A stretch of DNA of 64,000 nucleotides from an uncultured Prevotellaceae bacterium. GTDB taxonomy: Bacteria; Bacteroidota; Bacteroidia; Bacteroidales; Bacteroidaceae. Every line of letters begins with the position of its first letter. The stretch's first letter is position 1. The notes beneath the pieces were generated by a model. The model saw only the letters and a program-made list of their open reading frames with translations. It was not told the DNA's origin and did not search any database. Location: NCBI GenBank assembly GCA_947307015.1, contig CAMZHV010000007.1, forward strand, positions 1-64,000, in the 5' to 3' direction. A program made the translations under genes and the position numbers. This document shows, in pieces, positions 1 through 10,233 of the stretch.

Positions 1-6
1 AAACAA

Positions 7-38
7 GAAACCCACACCGGGTTTCCTCGAGTGTGGGT
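7..38. repeat. Overlapping alternative hairpins at window edge
   Basis: Two mutually exclusive stems share bases. GAAACCC (7-13) can pair with GGGTTTC (19-25), and ACCCACAC (10-17) can pair with GTGTGGGT (31-38). No gene is visible to the left because the window begins here, so this may be the tail of a terminator or a repeat belonging to an unseen neighbour. Seen directly; function unknown. Confidence 0.4.
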
Positions 39-74
39 GCAAAATTATAAAAAAAATCTTGGCCTTCAATAAGT

Positions 75-196
75 GTAAGCATTCGACCAAGTACCGATAG
101 TAGTACCTATATCTTATAGTGACAGCAGCTACACCTTTTTCTGTGTGTAGCTGCTGTCATATATGAATTACTATTGGTACTTGGTCGAATGCTTAC
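75..196. repeat. Nested inverted repeat (28-bp outer arms, 15-bp inner hairpin)
   Basis: The outer arms 75-102 and 169-196 are complementary over 28 bp with one mismatch. Inside them a perfect 15-bp stem (120-134 with 145-159) encloses a short T-rich loop. The element begins 13 bp beyond the stop of the acyl-CoA synthetase gene. The inner stem could act as a transcription terminator; the long outer arms are unusual for a terminator and suggest a small palindromic insertion or a cruciform-forming sequence. Confidence 0.65.
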
Positions 197-208
197 AAAG
201 GTGAACAA

Positions 209-1924
209 TCAAATGACTTCGATGCCTTGTTCGGCACACAGCTTCAGGCTCAGTTCCTTGAGCTTGAACTTCTGTATCTTGCCTGAACCTGTCAGGGGGA
301 ACTCATCAACGAAGAAGACGTATTTGGGTGTCTTGTAGCGTGCGATCTTACCGCGGCAGAAGTCGCGCACATCCTCGGGCGTCATCTTCACGCCCTCGTA
401 GAGGATGATGAATGCGCCGACCTCCTCGCCATATTTCTTCGAAGGCACGGCTGCCACCTGCACGTCCTTGATGCCCGGCATGTGGTAGAGAAACTCCTCT
501 ATTTCGCGCGGATAGACATTCTCGCCGCCACGGATGATCATGTCCTTGATGCGCCCTGTGATGCGATAGTATCCCTGCTCGTCCTTGATGCCGAGGTCTC
601 CGGAGTGTAGGAAACCATTTTTGTCGATGACTTCGGCTGTGGCCTGTGGGTTCTTATAGTAGCCCTTCATGACGTTGAAGCCACGGCAGCACATCTCACC
701 CTGCACGCCCACGGGACATTCCTCGCCCGTTTCGGGGTCGAGGACCTTGACCTCCACGAAGGGGAAGTCACGACCTACGGTAGTGCAGCGCTGCTCGAAG
801 GTGTCAGTGAGGCAGGTCTGCGTCATGCCCGGCGAGCTCTCGGTGAGGCCATAGACGGAGGTGATGGTCATGAACATCTTCTCGGACACCTGCTTCATCA
901 GCTCCACGGGACAGAGTGAGCCGGCCATGATACCCGTGCGCAGCGAACTCATGTCGAACATGTCGAACATGGGATGGTTGAGCTCAGCGATGAACATGGT
1001 AGGCACGCCGTAAAGGGCTGTGCAGCGCTCCTTGTGTACGCTGGCCAGCACGACGAGCGGGTCGAATTTCTCTACCATGACTTCGGTGCATCCGTGCGTG
1101 AGGCAATTCATGGTGGCCAGCACTACGCCGAAGCAGTGGAACAGCGGCACGCAGACACAGAGCTTGTCGGCTTGTGTGAAGCCCATGTTCTCGCCTGTGA
1201 TGTATCCGTCGTTGGCGATATTGTAGTGCGTGAGCATCACGCCCTTGGGGAAGCCTGTAGTACCGGAGGTATATTGCATATTGCAGACATCGTGGCAGTT
1301 GACGGTGCTCTTGATGGCGCTGAGCTCTTCGTCCTCGATATTCTGTCCTAAGAGCAGCAGCTCGGCGGTGTTGTACATGCCCCGATATTTCTCCATGCCG
1401 ATGAAGACAACGTTCTTCATGTAGGGGAAGCGTTCGCTGTGGAGGTGTCCGCGCTCGCACTGACGCAGTTCGGGAAGCATCTTATAGGTCATGTCGACGA
1501 AGTCACATTCCCATGTGCCATCGGTGATGCACAGCGTGTGCATGTCTGAGTCCTTGCACAGGTACTCCAACTCGCTCTGCTTGTAGTTGGTGTTGACGGT
1601 CACGAGCACCGCGCCAATCTTTGCCGTTGCATAAAGGAACGTCAGCCAGTCGGGCACGTTAGTCGCCCAGATTCCGACGTTGGAACCTTTTGTTACGCCG
1701 ATGGCCAGCAGACCTTTCGCCAAGTTGTCCACACGCTCGTTGAACTGCCGCCATGTGAAGCGCAGGTCGCGGTCGCTATAGACGATATACTCATGGTCGG
1801 GCGTTGTCTCAGCCCAATGCTCGAGCCATTGGCCCAGGGTTCTTTCCGAAAGGGAAAAAGACTCTCCCCCCGCCCTCCCTACCAGGGAGGGAGTAGTATC
1901 TTTTGCAAATTGCTTTTCTTCCAT
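209..1924 (-). CDS. AMP-binding fatty-acid/acyl-CoA synthetase
   Basis: A 571-residue ANL-superfamily ligase that should activate a carboxylic acid (probably a fatty acid) to an acyl-CoA through an acyl-adenylate. The ATP-binding motif [10 protein letters not shown] is at about residues 219-228, YGLTE-type and [16 protein letters not shown] motifs follow, and the catalytic lysine lies in SGKIQK near residue 549. Size is normal for the family, but residues ~9-24 ([15 protein letters not shown]) are encoded by a palindromic repeat and precede the usual N-terminus. The gene lies 35 bp after an XRE-cupin regulator on the same strand and is likely cotranscribed with it. The exact substrate cannot be read from sequence. 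Confidence 0.93.
   Translation of the reverse strand: MEEKQFAKDTTPSLVGRAGGESFSLSERTLGQWLEHWAETTPDHEYIVYSDRDLRFTWRQFNERVDNLAKGLLAIGVTKGSNVGIWATNVPDWLTFLYATAKIGAVLVTVNTNYKQSELEYLCKDSDMHTLCITDGTWECDFVDMTYKMLPELRQCERGHLHSERFPYMKNVVFIGMEKYRGMYNTAELLLLGQNIEDEELSAIKSTVNCHDVCNMQYTSGTTGFPKGVMLTHYNIANDGYITGENMGFTQADKLCVCVPLFHCFGVVLATMNCLTHGCTEVMVEKFDPLVVLASVHKERCTALYGVPTMFIAELNHPMFDMFDMSSLRTGIMAGSLCPVELMKQVSEKMFMTITSVYGLTESSPGMTQTCLTDTFEQRCTTVGRDFPFVEVKVLDPETGEECPVGVQGEMCCRGFNVMKGYYKNPQATAEVIDKNGFLHSGDLGIKDEQGYYRITGRIKDMIIRGGENVYPREIEEFLYHMPGIKDVQVAAVPSKKYGEEVGAFIILYEGVKMTPEDVRDFCRGKIARYKTPKYVFFVDEFPLTGSGKIQKFKLKELSLKLCAEQGIEVI
1859..1894. repeat. GC-rich palindromic repeat in acyl-CoA synthetase N-terminus
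   Basis: Single copy of the palindrome family: an AGACTCTCCCCC end followed by CCCTCCCT (1873-1880), a 3-nt loop and AGGGAGGG (1884-1891). It is read in frame and adds about a dozen residues near the start of the protein without a frameshift. Confidence 0.8.
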
Positions 1925-1959
1925 ATAAAAAATAAGATGTGGACGAGTTCCCTCTTCTT

Positions 1960-2544
1960 TTAAAACGGTATATACACCACCGCTAAGATTTTGGCAGCTT
2001 GGCCGTTGCAGCCGTGTACGTGGTGCTTGACGATGCTGTCGTAGAAGATGCTGTCGCCCTCGCTGAGGATGTATTTCTCCTTGCCGTAGTCTATTTCCAC
2101 CTCGCCGCTCATGACATAGATGAATTCCTCGCCTTCGTGCGCTGAGGTCTGGAAGGTCTTCTCCTCGCTGGGATTGATCTCCACGATGAACGGCTCCATG
2201 TGACGACCGGTCTTCTGCTTGGCAAGTGGGTGGTACTCCATGTGCTTGCGTGCGTCAGCGGCATCGTTGGAGAAGCTGATACTCGCATTACGCTCACGGT
2301 CTGCGGCACGTGTGATGACGGGTCCCAAGGCGTCGTTGTCGTCGAGAAAAGTGCCCAAGCGTACGCCCAAGGCACGCGCAATCTTGATGAGCGGCCCGAG
2401 TGAAGGAAGATTCTGGTCGGTCTCAATGGAGTTGATCTGTTCAACGGAAAGGCCGCTGCGTTCAGCGATTTCCTCGATACTCAGTTGTTTAGATTCGCGC
2501 AGGCCCTTGATCTTGTGACCTACGGGAGAAGGGGATGTGGCCAT
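1960..2544 (-). CDS. XRE-family regulator with C-terminal cupin domain
   Basis: About 194 residues. The N-terminal third is a helix-turn-helix of the XRE type ([19 protein letters not shown], with [11 protein letters not shown] after it). The C-terminal part is a cupin barrel ([21 protein letters not shown], later EGDSIFYDS and KHHVHG) that probably binds a small ligand or metal. I start it at the ATG at 2544 because a -7 box lies at 2587-2594; an ATG at 2616 would be upstream of that promoter. The acyl-CoA synthetase follows 35 bp later, so this regulator probably controls that gene and itself. The ligand is unknown. Confidence 0.88.
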   Translation of the reverse strand: MATSPSPVGHKIKGLRESKQLSIEEIAERSGLSVEQINSIETDQNLPSLGPLIKIARALGVRLGTFLDDNDALGPVITRAADRERNASISFSNDAADARKHMEYHPLAKQKTGRHMEPFIVEINPSEEKTFQTSAHEGEEFIYVMSGEVEIDYGKEKYILSEGDSIFYDSIVKHHVHGCNGQAAKILAVVYIPF

Positions 2545-2586
2545 GTATAGAAAATTGAAAAAATGTCTGTGTTCTAAAATTGCGGG

Positions 2587-2594
2587 CAAAGGTA
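2587..2594 (-). promoter_or_regulatory. Bacteroidetes -7 promoter box for XRE-cupin gene
   Basis: Reads TACCTTTG on the minus strand, matching the TAnnTTTG consensus of the Bacteroidetes primary sigma factor. It sits 43 bp upstream of the chosen ATG and decides the start. Confidence 0.65.
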
Positions 2595-2660
2595 CGACTT
2601 TTCCATGAGAAACCACGTCCTTTTTCCCAATTATTTACTTCTCGACTTTGTTTTTTATAA

Positions 2661-2709
2661 TATATATCGTCTTGCAGGGCTTTTTCTTACCCATGCAAGA
2701 CGATATATA
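2661..2709. terminator. Terminator-like hairpin after the GH98 operon
   Basis: A perfect 16-bp stem (2661-2676 with 2694-2709) around a 17-nt loop lies about 50 bp beyond the GH98 stop. On the minus strand it is followed by a run of AT-rich sequence. It probably ends transcription of the carbohydrate operon before the XRE gene. Confidence 0.65.
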
Positions 2710-2757
2710 GGAGGGCGTTAATAAGCAGCGTAGCTGAAGGGGAAATCGGTTTTTGTA

Positions 2758-5700
2758 TTACTTGACAAGCACTTTTCGTGTGCGGCCATCGGCTGTGCGC
2801 ATAATATTGATGCCGCGTTGTAGTGTGTTCTGGCGACGTCCACTGATGTCGAAAATCGCATCGGTGAACGTGTCGGCCTCCATGCTGGCGATGCTCACGG
2901 GCGTAATATCATTGATCCGACACTCCAGCAGCAGGAACTCATGCATACCGCCCGACGTGGTGGCGTCAGCAAACTGTATGATGTACTTGCCAGGTGTGGT
3001 GACCGTGAACTCCAACTTGCGTAGGACAGCCGAGGTGACATTGGCAGAAGTGCTTCCTGAGGCATTGGGGGATGCGCCGAATGTCGAAGATGAGGCGATG
3101 GCAGTGCCGGATGCGGCGTTGAGGATGTTCACTTTGTAGCGAGGCGACTCTTTCCAAGCGGCCATGGCATAGGAAAGCCTGTAATTACCTGCTGCGAGTG
3201 TGAGCGGATAGCCGGACTGGCGACCGTACTCGGCACTTCCGCTGCGCCAGTAGAGCGCTTTGCCTTGATAGCCATTGAAGCCGCTGAAGACGCGGGCGCC
3301 CTGCGAGAAGGTGTTGGGGTACTCATGAATTTCGTTGTTCTCCTGCGTGCAGCGCCAACCCGGAGGAATTGTGCCAGTAGCCACGGATGAGAGGTCGAGC
3401 TTGTAGACTGCGGTCTGGTCGGCAAAAACGGGCTGGATGGTGACATTGTCGTTGGGCATCGTGAAGGTAACGGACTCAGCGCCTGCCGCTACGGGAATGG
3501 TCTTGCCCTGCGTGAAGAACACGGAATTGACGACGCGCAGCTCCTTCAGTTGATAGCCTTCCTCTGGTACTGCGGTCAGCGTGACCTCCTGACCCTCAGC
3601 AGCTGTGGTGACGTCAGACGTCACGGTGCCGTGCTCAGCCTCGCGCACGGTGATGTCAAAGGTAGTGGGTTGAACGTCCGTGGGACGATAGATGACTTGG
3701 TCGGCATACATGGGCAGGGCACCGGTGTTGATAATCACGAGGGTGTTCTTGCCCGCCTTCATTTCAGCCTCCACAGAGACGTACTTCCATTCGTTGGTCT
3801 CGGTCTTCTCGCAGCGCACGGTCTGGCGTGTGCCGTTGACGGTCATGGCTATATTACCGGCTTTTGTCGTACACGTATAGCGCAGCGCAATAGTGTACGT
3901 CCCTTCCTGACCGCTCTGTAGCGTGAGCTGATGTTTGAGCGCCCCGCCGGAGCTGGTGCCCATGTCTATGAATCCGTTGCCGCTGTGTCCGATGACAGCG
4001 GGGTACCAGTTGTAAGGATCAGTGCAGCAGTTCTTAATATTTTTATAATCCATATCCTCGGCCTCGATGATTACTTCACCTCGGTAGAGTTGTGGCTGCT
4101 CGGGTGTCGGCAGCGCGGTCTTCTGGATGACGGGCAGGCTGCTGTCGCGCTCGGCCTGGCCAGCACATTGGACGCTGACGTCCACAGCACCAAGGTGTTT
4201 GACGGTGAGGGTGAATGTCTTATCTTCCGCATTGTAGGCCGCTGTGGCAGTGCCTTTACCTGTGGAATGCCTAGTGAAGGTGAACGTAGGCTCTGTTGTG
4301 GCACCACTGATGACGATGATGTCAGAACGCAGCGTTGTCGTATCGTTGCGGTAGTTATTGAGGTAGAAGTCGATATGGTCGGCATACTCGCGGATGAGGC
4401 CGCTGGAGAGCTTGTCATATTGCAATTCCAGCGCTTCGCAGGTGTTGTATTCCAAAGGAATGCGCGCGGTGGCCCCGGTCTTGGCGTTGAGATAAGTATA
4501 GGGCGTGTAGGTCACGAGCTGGTTGCGGAAACGATTCACAAAGAGGTCACCAGTCGAGACCTCGGGATACTGCTCGTTGAAGTCAGCTGTTTTCTTGGCT
4601 ATGGATGTCCAACGTGACGAGTAGCGCGACTTCTTCACCTGCACAGGTATGGCTTTTGCCGCCTCGTCGGCAAGTTCTACGACCATGGGTATGGTGCCGT
4701 AGCGTCCCGTGCTCTTGAAGTAGCAGAAGTTGTCCATCCATTGCCCATTACTGCGGTTGAAGGGGTCGGTCTGCTTGTAGACGCCATCATAGAGGTTGCC
4801 CCACGTGGCATATTGTTGCTCATCGTTGCCCGAGTTGACATCGTTGATGACCACGATCTTCGTTTTTGCCACGACCTCTTCGCGCGTTGGGATATATATG
4901 GAGCCGTCTATGACTGCCTTGAAGAGGTCAAGCCAAACGCCGTTCATGTTGGGGAACCGCTCCCAGTTGCGACGTGTGTAGCCGTCGACCGTTGTGGTGC
5001 CGATTTCGTGGAAGCACTCGGCACTCCACGTCAGCTCAGGCCCGTCCCAGACTGCTCCTCCATTGACGCCCATCTGTTCCATGACGGTGCCAATGCCTGC
5101 GGCTGCGGGATATTTCTTTCCGTGCCCGTCACCTAAAATGGCATCCATCGCGCCGTTCCATCCGCAGTTGTCGTAGCGCACGCCATAGTTCTTGGCCAAA
5201 CCTGCGATGAAGGGGCCAAAGGTCACGCTCTCATTGTTGTAGAAGCAACTCGATGTGGTGTACTTATACAGCCAAAGGATGGCTTCAGGGTATTGTCGGC
5301 AAGCCTCGAGAAGCGCCCGGCAGCGCTTCATCTCTCCGATGGGATTCAGGGGGTGACTCCAGATGTTTCCGCAGAAGGATACGGTGAGGAAGCCGCCATA
5401 TTGATGTGACATCTCTACCAGACGTGCAAACAGCGCCCAACGGTTCATCTGCGTGCTGGAGCTCAGGTCGCCCGACTCGTCGAAGCCCCAGAACTGCTCC
5501 GCGTAGTTCCAGCCCAGGAAGTTGGGGAACTCCTTGAAGAAATATTCAAATGTTGCCATATCGTCATCCTGGATGTGCGTATGGCCGCCGCTGGCAGGCT
5601 GGCAAGTGAACCACATCCCGTTCTGACGGCACACGGTGCCCCATGACCGGTAGGTCTGGAATGCGTAATGTGGCATCTTGTACACATTCTTCGTCTTGTC

Positions 5701-5910
5701 GAACTGACACGACAGCGAGAGGTTGAGGCACACGTATGGTCGCACCTCCTCTGGAATGAGGTCGATGATCTTCTGAGGATCAGCCTTATACCAAACATCC
5801 ACGTGGATCATCCACATCGGGTGCTGTGAGTCGATGGGGCGGCGCTCCTGGGCCACGGCAAGGGTCATCTGTGTTACGAGACAGCAGATAAGAACTAAAA
5901 ACTTCTTCAT
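2758..5910 (-). CDS. Secreted glycoside hydrolase family 98-type enzyme with T9SS-like C-terminus
   Basis: A 1050-residue secreted protein. The signal peptide is MKKFLVLICCLVTQMTLAVA. Residues ~30-600 resemble GH98 (HPMWMIHVDVWYKADPQKII, then DLIPEEVRPYVCLNLS), a family with endo-acting enzymes on blood-group glycans and on xylan. A carbohydrate-binding-like module follows (EVIIEAEDMDYKN... with a jelly-roll pattern), then a Big/InlB-type repeat (TVTSDVTTAAEGQEVTLTA). The last ~35 residues (FDISGRRQ...GINIMRTADGRTRKVLVK) look like a type IX secretion sorting tail. Last gene of a run murF-alr, GH78, sulfatase, GH98. Substrate not determinable; complex host or plant glycan degradation is an inference. 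Confidence 0.82.
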   Translation of the reverse strand: MKKFLVLICCLVTQMTLAVAQERRPIDSQHPMWMIHVDVWYKADPQKIIDLIPEEVRPYVCLNLSLSCQFDKTKNVYKMPHYAFQTYRSWGTVCRQNGMWFTCQPASGGHTHIQDDDMATFEYFFKEFPNFLGWNYAEQFWGFDESGDLSSSTQMNRWALFARLVEMSHQYGGFLTVSFCGNIWSHPLNPIGEMKRCRALLEACRQYPEAILWLYKYTTSSCFYNNESVTFGPFIAGLAKNYGVRYDNCGWNGAMDAILGDGHGKKYPAAAGIGTVMEQMGVNGGAVWDGPELTWSAECFHEIGTTTVDGYTRRNWERFPNMNGVWLDLFKAVIDGSIYIPTREEVVAKTKIVVINDVNSGNDEQQYATWGNLYDGVYKQTDPFNRSNGQWMDNFCYFKSTGRYGTIPMVVELADEAAKAIPVQVKKSRYSSRWTSIAKKTADFNEQYPEVSTGDLFVNRFRNQLVTYTPYTYLNAKTGATARIPLEYNTCEALELQYDKLSSGLIREYADHIDFYLNNYRNDTTTLRSDIIVISGATTEPTFTFTRHSTGKGTATAAYNAEDKTFTLTVKHLGAVDVSVQCAGQAERDSSLPVIQKTALPTPEQPQLYRGEVIIEAEDMDYKNIKNCCTDPYNWYPAVIGHSGNGFIDMGTSSGGALKHQLTLQSGQEGTYTIALRYTCTTKAGNIAMTVNGTRQTVRCEKTETNEWKYVSVEAEMKAGKNTLVIINTGALPMYADQVIYRPTDVQPTTFDITVREAEHGTVTSDVTTAAEGQEVTLTAVPEEGYQLKELRVVNSVFFTQGKTIPVAAGAESVTFTMPNDNVTIQPVFADQTAVYKLDLSSVATGTIPPGWRCTQENNEIHEYPNTFSQGARVFSGFNGYQGKALYWRSGSAEYGRQSGYPLTLAAGNYRLSYAMAAWKESPRYKVNILNAASGTAIASSSTFGASPNASGSTSANVTSAVLRKLEFTVTTPGKYIIQFADATTSGGMHEFLLLECRINDITPVSIASMEADTFTDAIFDISGRRQNTLQRGINIMRTADGRTRKVLVK

Positions 5911-5948
5911 AGGTAGGTATTTAATAGGTATTTAAAATGTTAAATAGG

Positions 5949-7487
5949 TTATTCATCGGGCCAAGGACAGGGCAGACCAGTCGCCTTGAACGTGGGGCGC
6001 TGCGCTTTCATCTTCCGGAGTTGTCTGGACAGCTTGCGGGAAAGGCGCCGGACGAGGTCGGGACGCTCGTTGGAGAGGTCGTTCTGCTCCCCGATATCGT
6101 GGCGGATATCATATAGTTCCTTTCGACAGGTCTTGTAGTCATAGATGAGTTTCCAATCTCCCTCGCGGATGGCACATTTGTTGTCGATGCCAGGCCCTCG
6201 ATTGCCCCACACATGCGGGTAGTTCCAAATTAAAGCGCGTCCGCGCGACGGATTGCCACTTCCTCGCAGCAACGGCACAAAGCTTTTGCCGTCAATGGTC
6301 TGTGGCACCTGATAGCGCTGGATGCCAGCCATCTCCAGAATCGTAGGGAAAAAGTCCTCGATGAGCACATAGCTGTCGCAGCGCCTGCCGCCCTCAACAA
6401 TTCCCGGCCAGCGAACAATCATCGGTTCGCGTATGCCTCCCTCAAGCAATGAACCCTTGCCACTGCGCAGCGGGGCATTTTGGGTGAAGAGGGGTTCGTC
6501 GCGCCATTCGGTGCTCGTGGCATAGCCGCCGTTGTCGCTCATAAAAAGCACTATTGTCCGTTCGGCTTCACCATTGCGCTCCAACCAGTCGAGCACATCG
6601 CCCAAGCTCTTGTCCATTCCCTCGATGAGCGAGGCGTAAGCTGCCTCTTTCTCGGAGAGACCGCGCCTGCGGTATTTCTCATAGAAACGCATATCACGGT
6701 CGATGGGGACGTGGACAGCGTAGTGGGAAAGGTATAGGAAAAAAGGACTATGGGCATGGGATAATGCAGCAAGGGCTTCCTGCGTGAGCGCTTCAGTAAG
6801 GAAAATCCCCGTACCCCAATATTTCTGCAAACCGGGAATGGCGAACTGCGCCGTCGGTCGACCATCAGCGTCATGACCAAAATTGCGTTCGCTTAGATAA
6901 GTGGCAGGACCTCCTGCTGCATGACCCGCGATATTCACGTCGAAGCCGAAATGAAGGGGCGATTCCCCAGGCGTGTCCTGTGCGCCCCAATGCGCTTTGC
7001 CGCAATGGATTGTGTAATAACCTGCTTCATGGAGAATGTCTACGAAGGAACGCGCCACAAAGGTGTTAGGCGTACCTTCGTTTTGACAGACACCATTGTA
7101 GTTCCAGTCAGGCGGCATGAGCAGATCGTCTTGTTCGTCGGTCATCTGCCCTCGGCGGAACGTCCAATTCGTTACACGGTGGCGTGCCGCATTGGCACCT
7201 GTCAGCAACGAACAGCGACTGGGCGAACTGATAGGGCTGGCGTAGGCTTGGGTAAATAACACTCCCTGTTTGGCCAGCCGCTCCATATTCGGCGTTTCGT
7301 AGGTGGCATTAAGCGGCGTGCGCTGCGTCCAAAACGGCACGGATGTATCCTGCCATCCCATATCGTCGACCATGAACAAGACAATATTTGGCCTGCTCTC
7401 AGGCGCAGGCTGGGCTTGTATGGAGGCGGCTGCAATGACAGCCATCGTCAGGGACTGGATACGTGAGTTGTTTGTGCTGGTGTACAA
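5949..7487 (-). CDS. Secreted arylsulfatase-type sulfatase (serine-type)
   Basis: Sulfatase-family hydrolase removing sulfate esters, probably from a glycan. RPNIVLFMVDDMGWQD near the N-terminus supplies metal-binding aspartates. The signature SSPSRCSLLTG (~residues 86-96) has serine at the position converted to formylglycine, so an anSME maturase is expected elsewhere; none is in the window. The C-terminal half has the DNGG metal site. The open frame reaches 7616 but would overlap the GH78 gene by over 100 bp, so I start at TTG 7487, which gives a plausible signal peptide (SRIQSLTMAVIAAASIQAQ); ATG 7445 is the alternative. It sits between GH78 and GH98 in one operon. Confidence 0.85.
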   Translation of the reverse strand: MYTSTNNSRIQSLTMAVIAAASIQAQPAPESRPNIVLFMVDDMGWQDTSVPFWTQRTPLNATYETPNMERLAKQGVLFTQAYASPISSPSRCSLLTGANAARHRVTNWTFRRGQMTDEQDDLLMPPDWNYNGVCQNEGTPNTFVARSFVDILHEAGYYTIHCGKAHWGAQDTPGESPLHFGFDVNIAGHAAGGPATYLSERNFGHDADGRPTAQFAIPGLQKYWGTGIFLTEALTQEALAALSHAHSPFFLYLSHYAVHVPIDRDMRFYEKYRRRGLSEKEAAYASLIEGMDKSLGDVLDWLERNGEAERTIVLFMSDNGGYATSTEWRDEPLFTQNAPLRSGKGSLLEGGIREPMIVRWPGIVEGGRRCDSYVLIEDFFPTILEMAGIQRYQVPQTIDGKSFVPLLRGSGNPSRGRALIWNYPHVWGNRGPGIDNKCAIREGDWKLIYDYKTCRKELYDIRHDIGEQNDLSNERPDLVRRLSRKLSRQLRKMKAQRPTFKATGLPCPWPDE

Positions 7488-7509
7488 GTTTATCGAAGGG
7501 AGTGGCTGA

Positions 7510-10233
7510 TTAGCGGTTGTCGAAAGTGAAGTGGTAGGTGCCTTGGCCGACGGTGACGGCGTGCGGTGCAACGCTGATGATGCCGTTGCCAGTGCTGAGC
7601 GTACGTCCTTGCTCACAGGCTTTTGTGCCTTCGGGGATGGCTATGGAGGCTGTGCTGCCAACGGGCACACGGACATCGAGGATGTCGAGGCGGCCCTCAT
7701 GCCCCACGACATGACTGCGGAGCAACCCCTGTGGCGTGTTGAGTTCGTAGGTCACCGTGTCAACGCCCACAGCCACCTGCGGTCGGACATCGAAATGACG
7801 GTAGCCGGCACCTTCCTCAGTCACATTGACACCTGCTAATCGTCGTGCCAGCCAAGTGAGCCCGCCGCCGAACATCGGGTGGTTGCGCGATTCCTTGCCG
7901 TTCCAGTTCTCCCAGGTCACGGTGGCGCCTTGAGCTATCCAGTGTCCGTAGCTTGGGAAGTCGGTCTTGAGTATTGCCGTGGTGGCAACGTCATGAAGGC
8001 CGTTGTCGCTGAGCGTCTCAAAGAAGAACTTTGTGGTCACAAAGCCTGTGTTGATATGTCCGTCGTGCAGATCCATGATCTCATGGCACAGCGATGCGAT
8101 GACCTCAGCCCTGCGTTCCTCCGGCACACCCATGAACAGCGCTAAGGTGTTGGGACCGAAGTCGCCGTAGGTGTGCTGCTCTTCGTTGTAGAACTTGCGA
8201 TGGAAGGCGCGCCATGTACGGTCGGCAATGGCCTGGTATTCTGCCTCGCCAGCGCTGTCGCCAAGGACATGAGCTGTCTTGGCCGTATTGGTGGCACAGA
8301 GCCAGAGGTAGAAGGTATGGAGAATCTCGTCGGCTGGCATACCGTAGGGCGGCACCCAGTCGCCGAGGTTGAACCAGTAGCAGATATCACCTGACTCTTG
8401 GTTGCGCTTCTGCTGGTACATGGTACTGTCAGGCGTGAGCCACGTGAGCATGTGGCGCACCTGCTCGCACATGGGGCGGTAGGAGAGCTCCAGCATCTGA
8501 CGGTCGCCGTATTGAAGATAGTATTCCCATGGAATGATATTCATGGCAGCACCCCAAGCAACGCCACCGCCACACGCAGGCTGCCACGGCGCACCGTTAG
8601 GCACATAACCGCTGAAGGGGTTTTGCGCGTCACGCATATCGCGTACCCATTTCTGATAGAAGGCGGCGGCATCGAAATTGAGCATGACCATTGCAGCGGC
8701 TATTTGTCCGTCGCCGGTGTAGGGAGCCCGCTCACGATGCGGGCAGTCGCTGGCAATGCAACCGTGCATATTGTCCATCTGCGAGCGTTGCCAGATGGCG
8801 TTGATACGGTTGAGCAGGGGATGGCTGGCATGGAACGAGGCATTAAGACGGACGTCGGTGTTGACCGCCTCTGCCTGTATCTGACTGGCGGTCAGCGTCT
8901 CCAGCCCGCGCACGATAACGCGTGAGAAGGCATACCATGTGAACCGTGGTGCGTAGCTCTCGCCCTCGGCGGCACCTTTGCAGTAGTACTCCTCCTTGCC
9001 AATGGGCGACTCGCAAACATATTCCACGTCGACACGCTGCCCGTTCTGACCATGTATACCTTTGAGGCGCACCCATCCCGAGACCTCCTTTTCGAAGGTC
9101 ACCACGAAGGCACTGTCCTGACGCTCGATGCTCACGGGTTGCAGGATTTCTGTGATGCGATCAGTTGGCGAAGTGTGTGCAGTGAGTTTGCCCACGGGAG
9201 GCGTAGCGAACGTCGCATGCTGCCAGCTGTTGTCGTCAAAGTCGGCTGTGGACCAGCGCGGCGTCTCTAAACGTGCGTCGTAGGTTTCGCCTTCAAAGAC
9301 GCCGTTCATGGTGATGGCTGAGGGGTGTGTGCGCCAGCTTTCGTCGGTGACGATGGTCTCGATGGTGCCGTCATCGTAGGTCACTTGAAGCTGGCACAGC
9401 AGACAAGGCTCGCCGAAGGAGCGCACGAGATGGTACTTGCTGCGGTAGAAGCCGTCGCCGAGAATGGCACCAATCGCATTGCGCCCCTTGCGCAACAGGT
9501 GTGTCACATCGTAGCAGAGGTAGAGTACACGGTAAGCCGTAAAGTGTGGGTCAAGGGCTATGCCTCCCTTGTCGAGGTCGGGACGTGTCGTGTAGTTGGT
9601 GAAGTTTGGTACGAAATAGTCGTCGCTGACACGTTGGCCGTTGGCATAGAGTTCAAAGTAGCCGCCGGCGGTGACGAAAACCTTTGCCTTGACCACCTTG
9701 CGTCGGAGCGAGAAGCTTTTGCGCAGCAGCGGAGCGCCTGTCGGCTGATTGGCCGTAATCCATTGCGCCTTCCACTCGTCGGGGCTGAGCAGTCCCATTG
9801 TCCAGTGTCCGACGCTGCTCCATTGCGACTCACGTCCATGTTCAGGCCACACCTGCACTTTCCAATAGCAGTCCTGCGCCGATGTCAGCGGCTTGCCGCC
9901 GTAGGGGATGAGCGTATTGCAATCTGACATCACGCGTCCGCTGTCCCAGAGGTCGTAGTCGCCGGCTTTGAGGCCTTTGGCAGTAGAGGCTACGACAATA
10001 CGATAAGCCCACTGTCGCTCTCCGCGTATACGCTCGTCAGCTACCTCATTGACCCACGAAAGACGCGGTTTTTCGACATCAACCACAGGCGGCTCAGCCA
10101 TGTGTTCCACGGTCAGGCACACGGGTTTCAAATGTCTCACGTTTTTTGAGAATGAGTATGCGGGCGAGAAACCCATTACGAGAAGTACCAGCAATGCCAT
10201 CAGCAGCTGGATCGGGCGACAGAGGCTTTTCAT
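7510..10233 (-). CDS. Secreted alpha-L-rhamnosidase, GH78
   Basis: 907 residues with signal peptide MKSLCRPIQLLMALLVLLVM. Domain order fits bacterial alpha-L-rhamnosidases: N-terminal beta domains, an (alpha/alpha)6 catalytic barrel and a C-terminal beta domain. The family motif DCPHRERAPYTGDG lies near residues 492-505, with its acidic residues in place. It should release terminal alpha-L-rhamnose from glycans or glycosides in the periplasm or outside. Its ATG directly abuts the murF-alr stop codon, so translation is likely coupled and transcription shared with cell-wall genes, which is an unusual arrangement for a catabolic enzyme. Confidence 0.92.
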   Translation of the reverse strand: MKSLCRPIQLLMALLVLLVMGFSPAYSFSKNVRHLKPVCLTVEHMAEPPVVDVEKPRLSWVNEVADERIRGERQWAYRIVVASTAKGLKAGDYDLWDSGRVMSDCNTLIPYGGKPLTSAQDCYWKVQVWPEHGRESQWSSVGHWTMGLLSPDEWKAQWITANQPTGAPLLRKSFSLRRKVVKAKVFVTAGGYFELYANGQRVSDDYFVPNFTNYTTRPDLDKGGIALDPHFTAYRVLYLCYDVTHLLRKGRNAIGAILGDGFYRSKYHLVRSFGEPCLLCQLQVTYDDGTIETIVTDESWRTHPSAITMNGVFEGETYDARLETPRWSTADFDDNSWQHATFATPPVGKLTAHTSPTDRITEILQPVSIERQDSAFVVTFEKEVSGWVRLKGIHGQNGQRVDVEYVCESPIGKEEYYCKGAAEGESYAPRFTWYAFSRVIVRGLETLTASQIQAEAVNTDVRLNASFHASHPLLNRINAIWQRSQMDNMHGCIASDCPHRERAPYTGDGQIAAAMVMLNFDAAAFYQKWVRDMRDAQNPFSGYVPNGAPWQPACGGGVAWGAAMNIIPWEYYLQYGDRQMLELSYRPMCEQVRHMLTWLTPDSTMYQQKRNQESGDICYWFNLGDWVPPYGMPADEILHTFYLWLCATNTAKTAHVLGDSAGEAEYQAIADRTWRAFHRKFYNEEQHTYGDFGPNTLALFMGVPEERRAEVIASLCHEIMDLHDGHINTGFVTTKFFFETLSDNGLHDVATTAILKTDFPSYGHWIAQGATVTWENWNGKESRNHPMFGGGLTWLARRLAGVNVTEEGAGYRHFDVRPQVAVGVDTVTYELNTPQGLLRSHVVGHEGRLDILDVRVPVGSTASIAIPEGTKACEQGRTLSTGNGIISVAPHAVTVGQGTYHFTFDNR

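Noticed and set aside
974..1351. Plus-strand open frame of 125 codons opposite the acyl-CoA synthetase
   Set aside because: Shadow of the real gene; no start context or family match. The same holds for other long antisense frames, for example 3931-4617 and 22218-23321.
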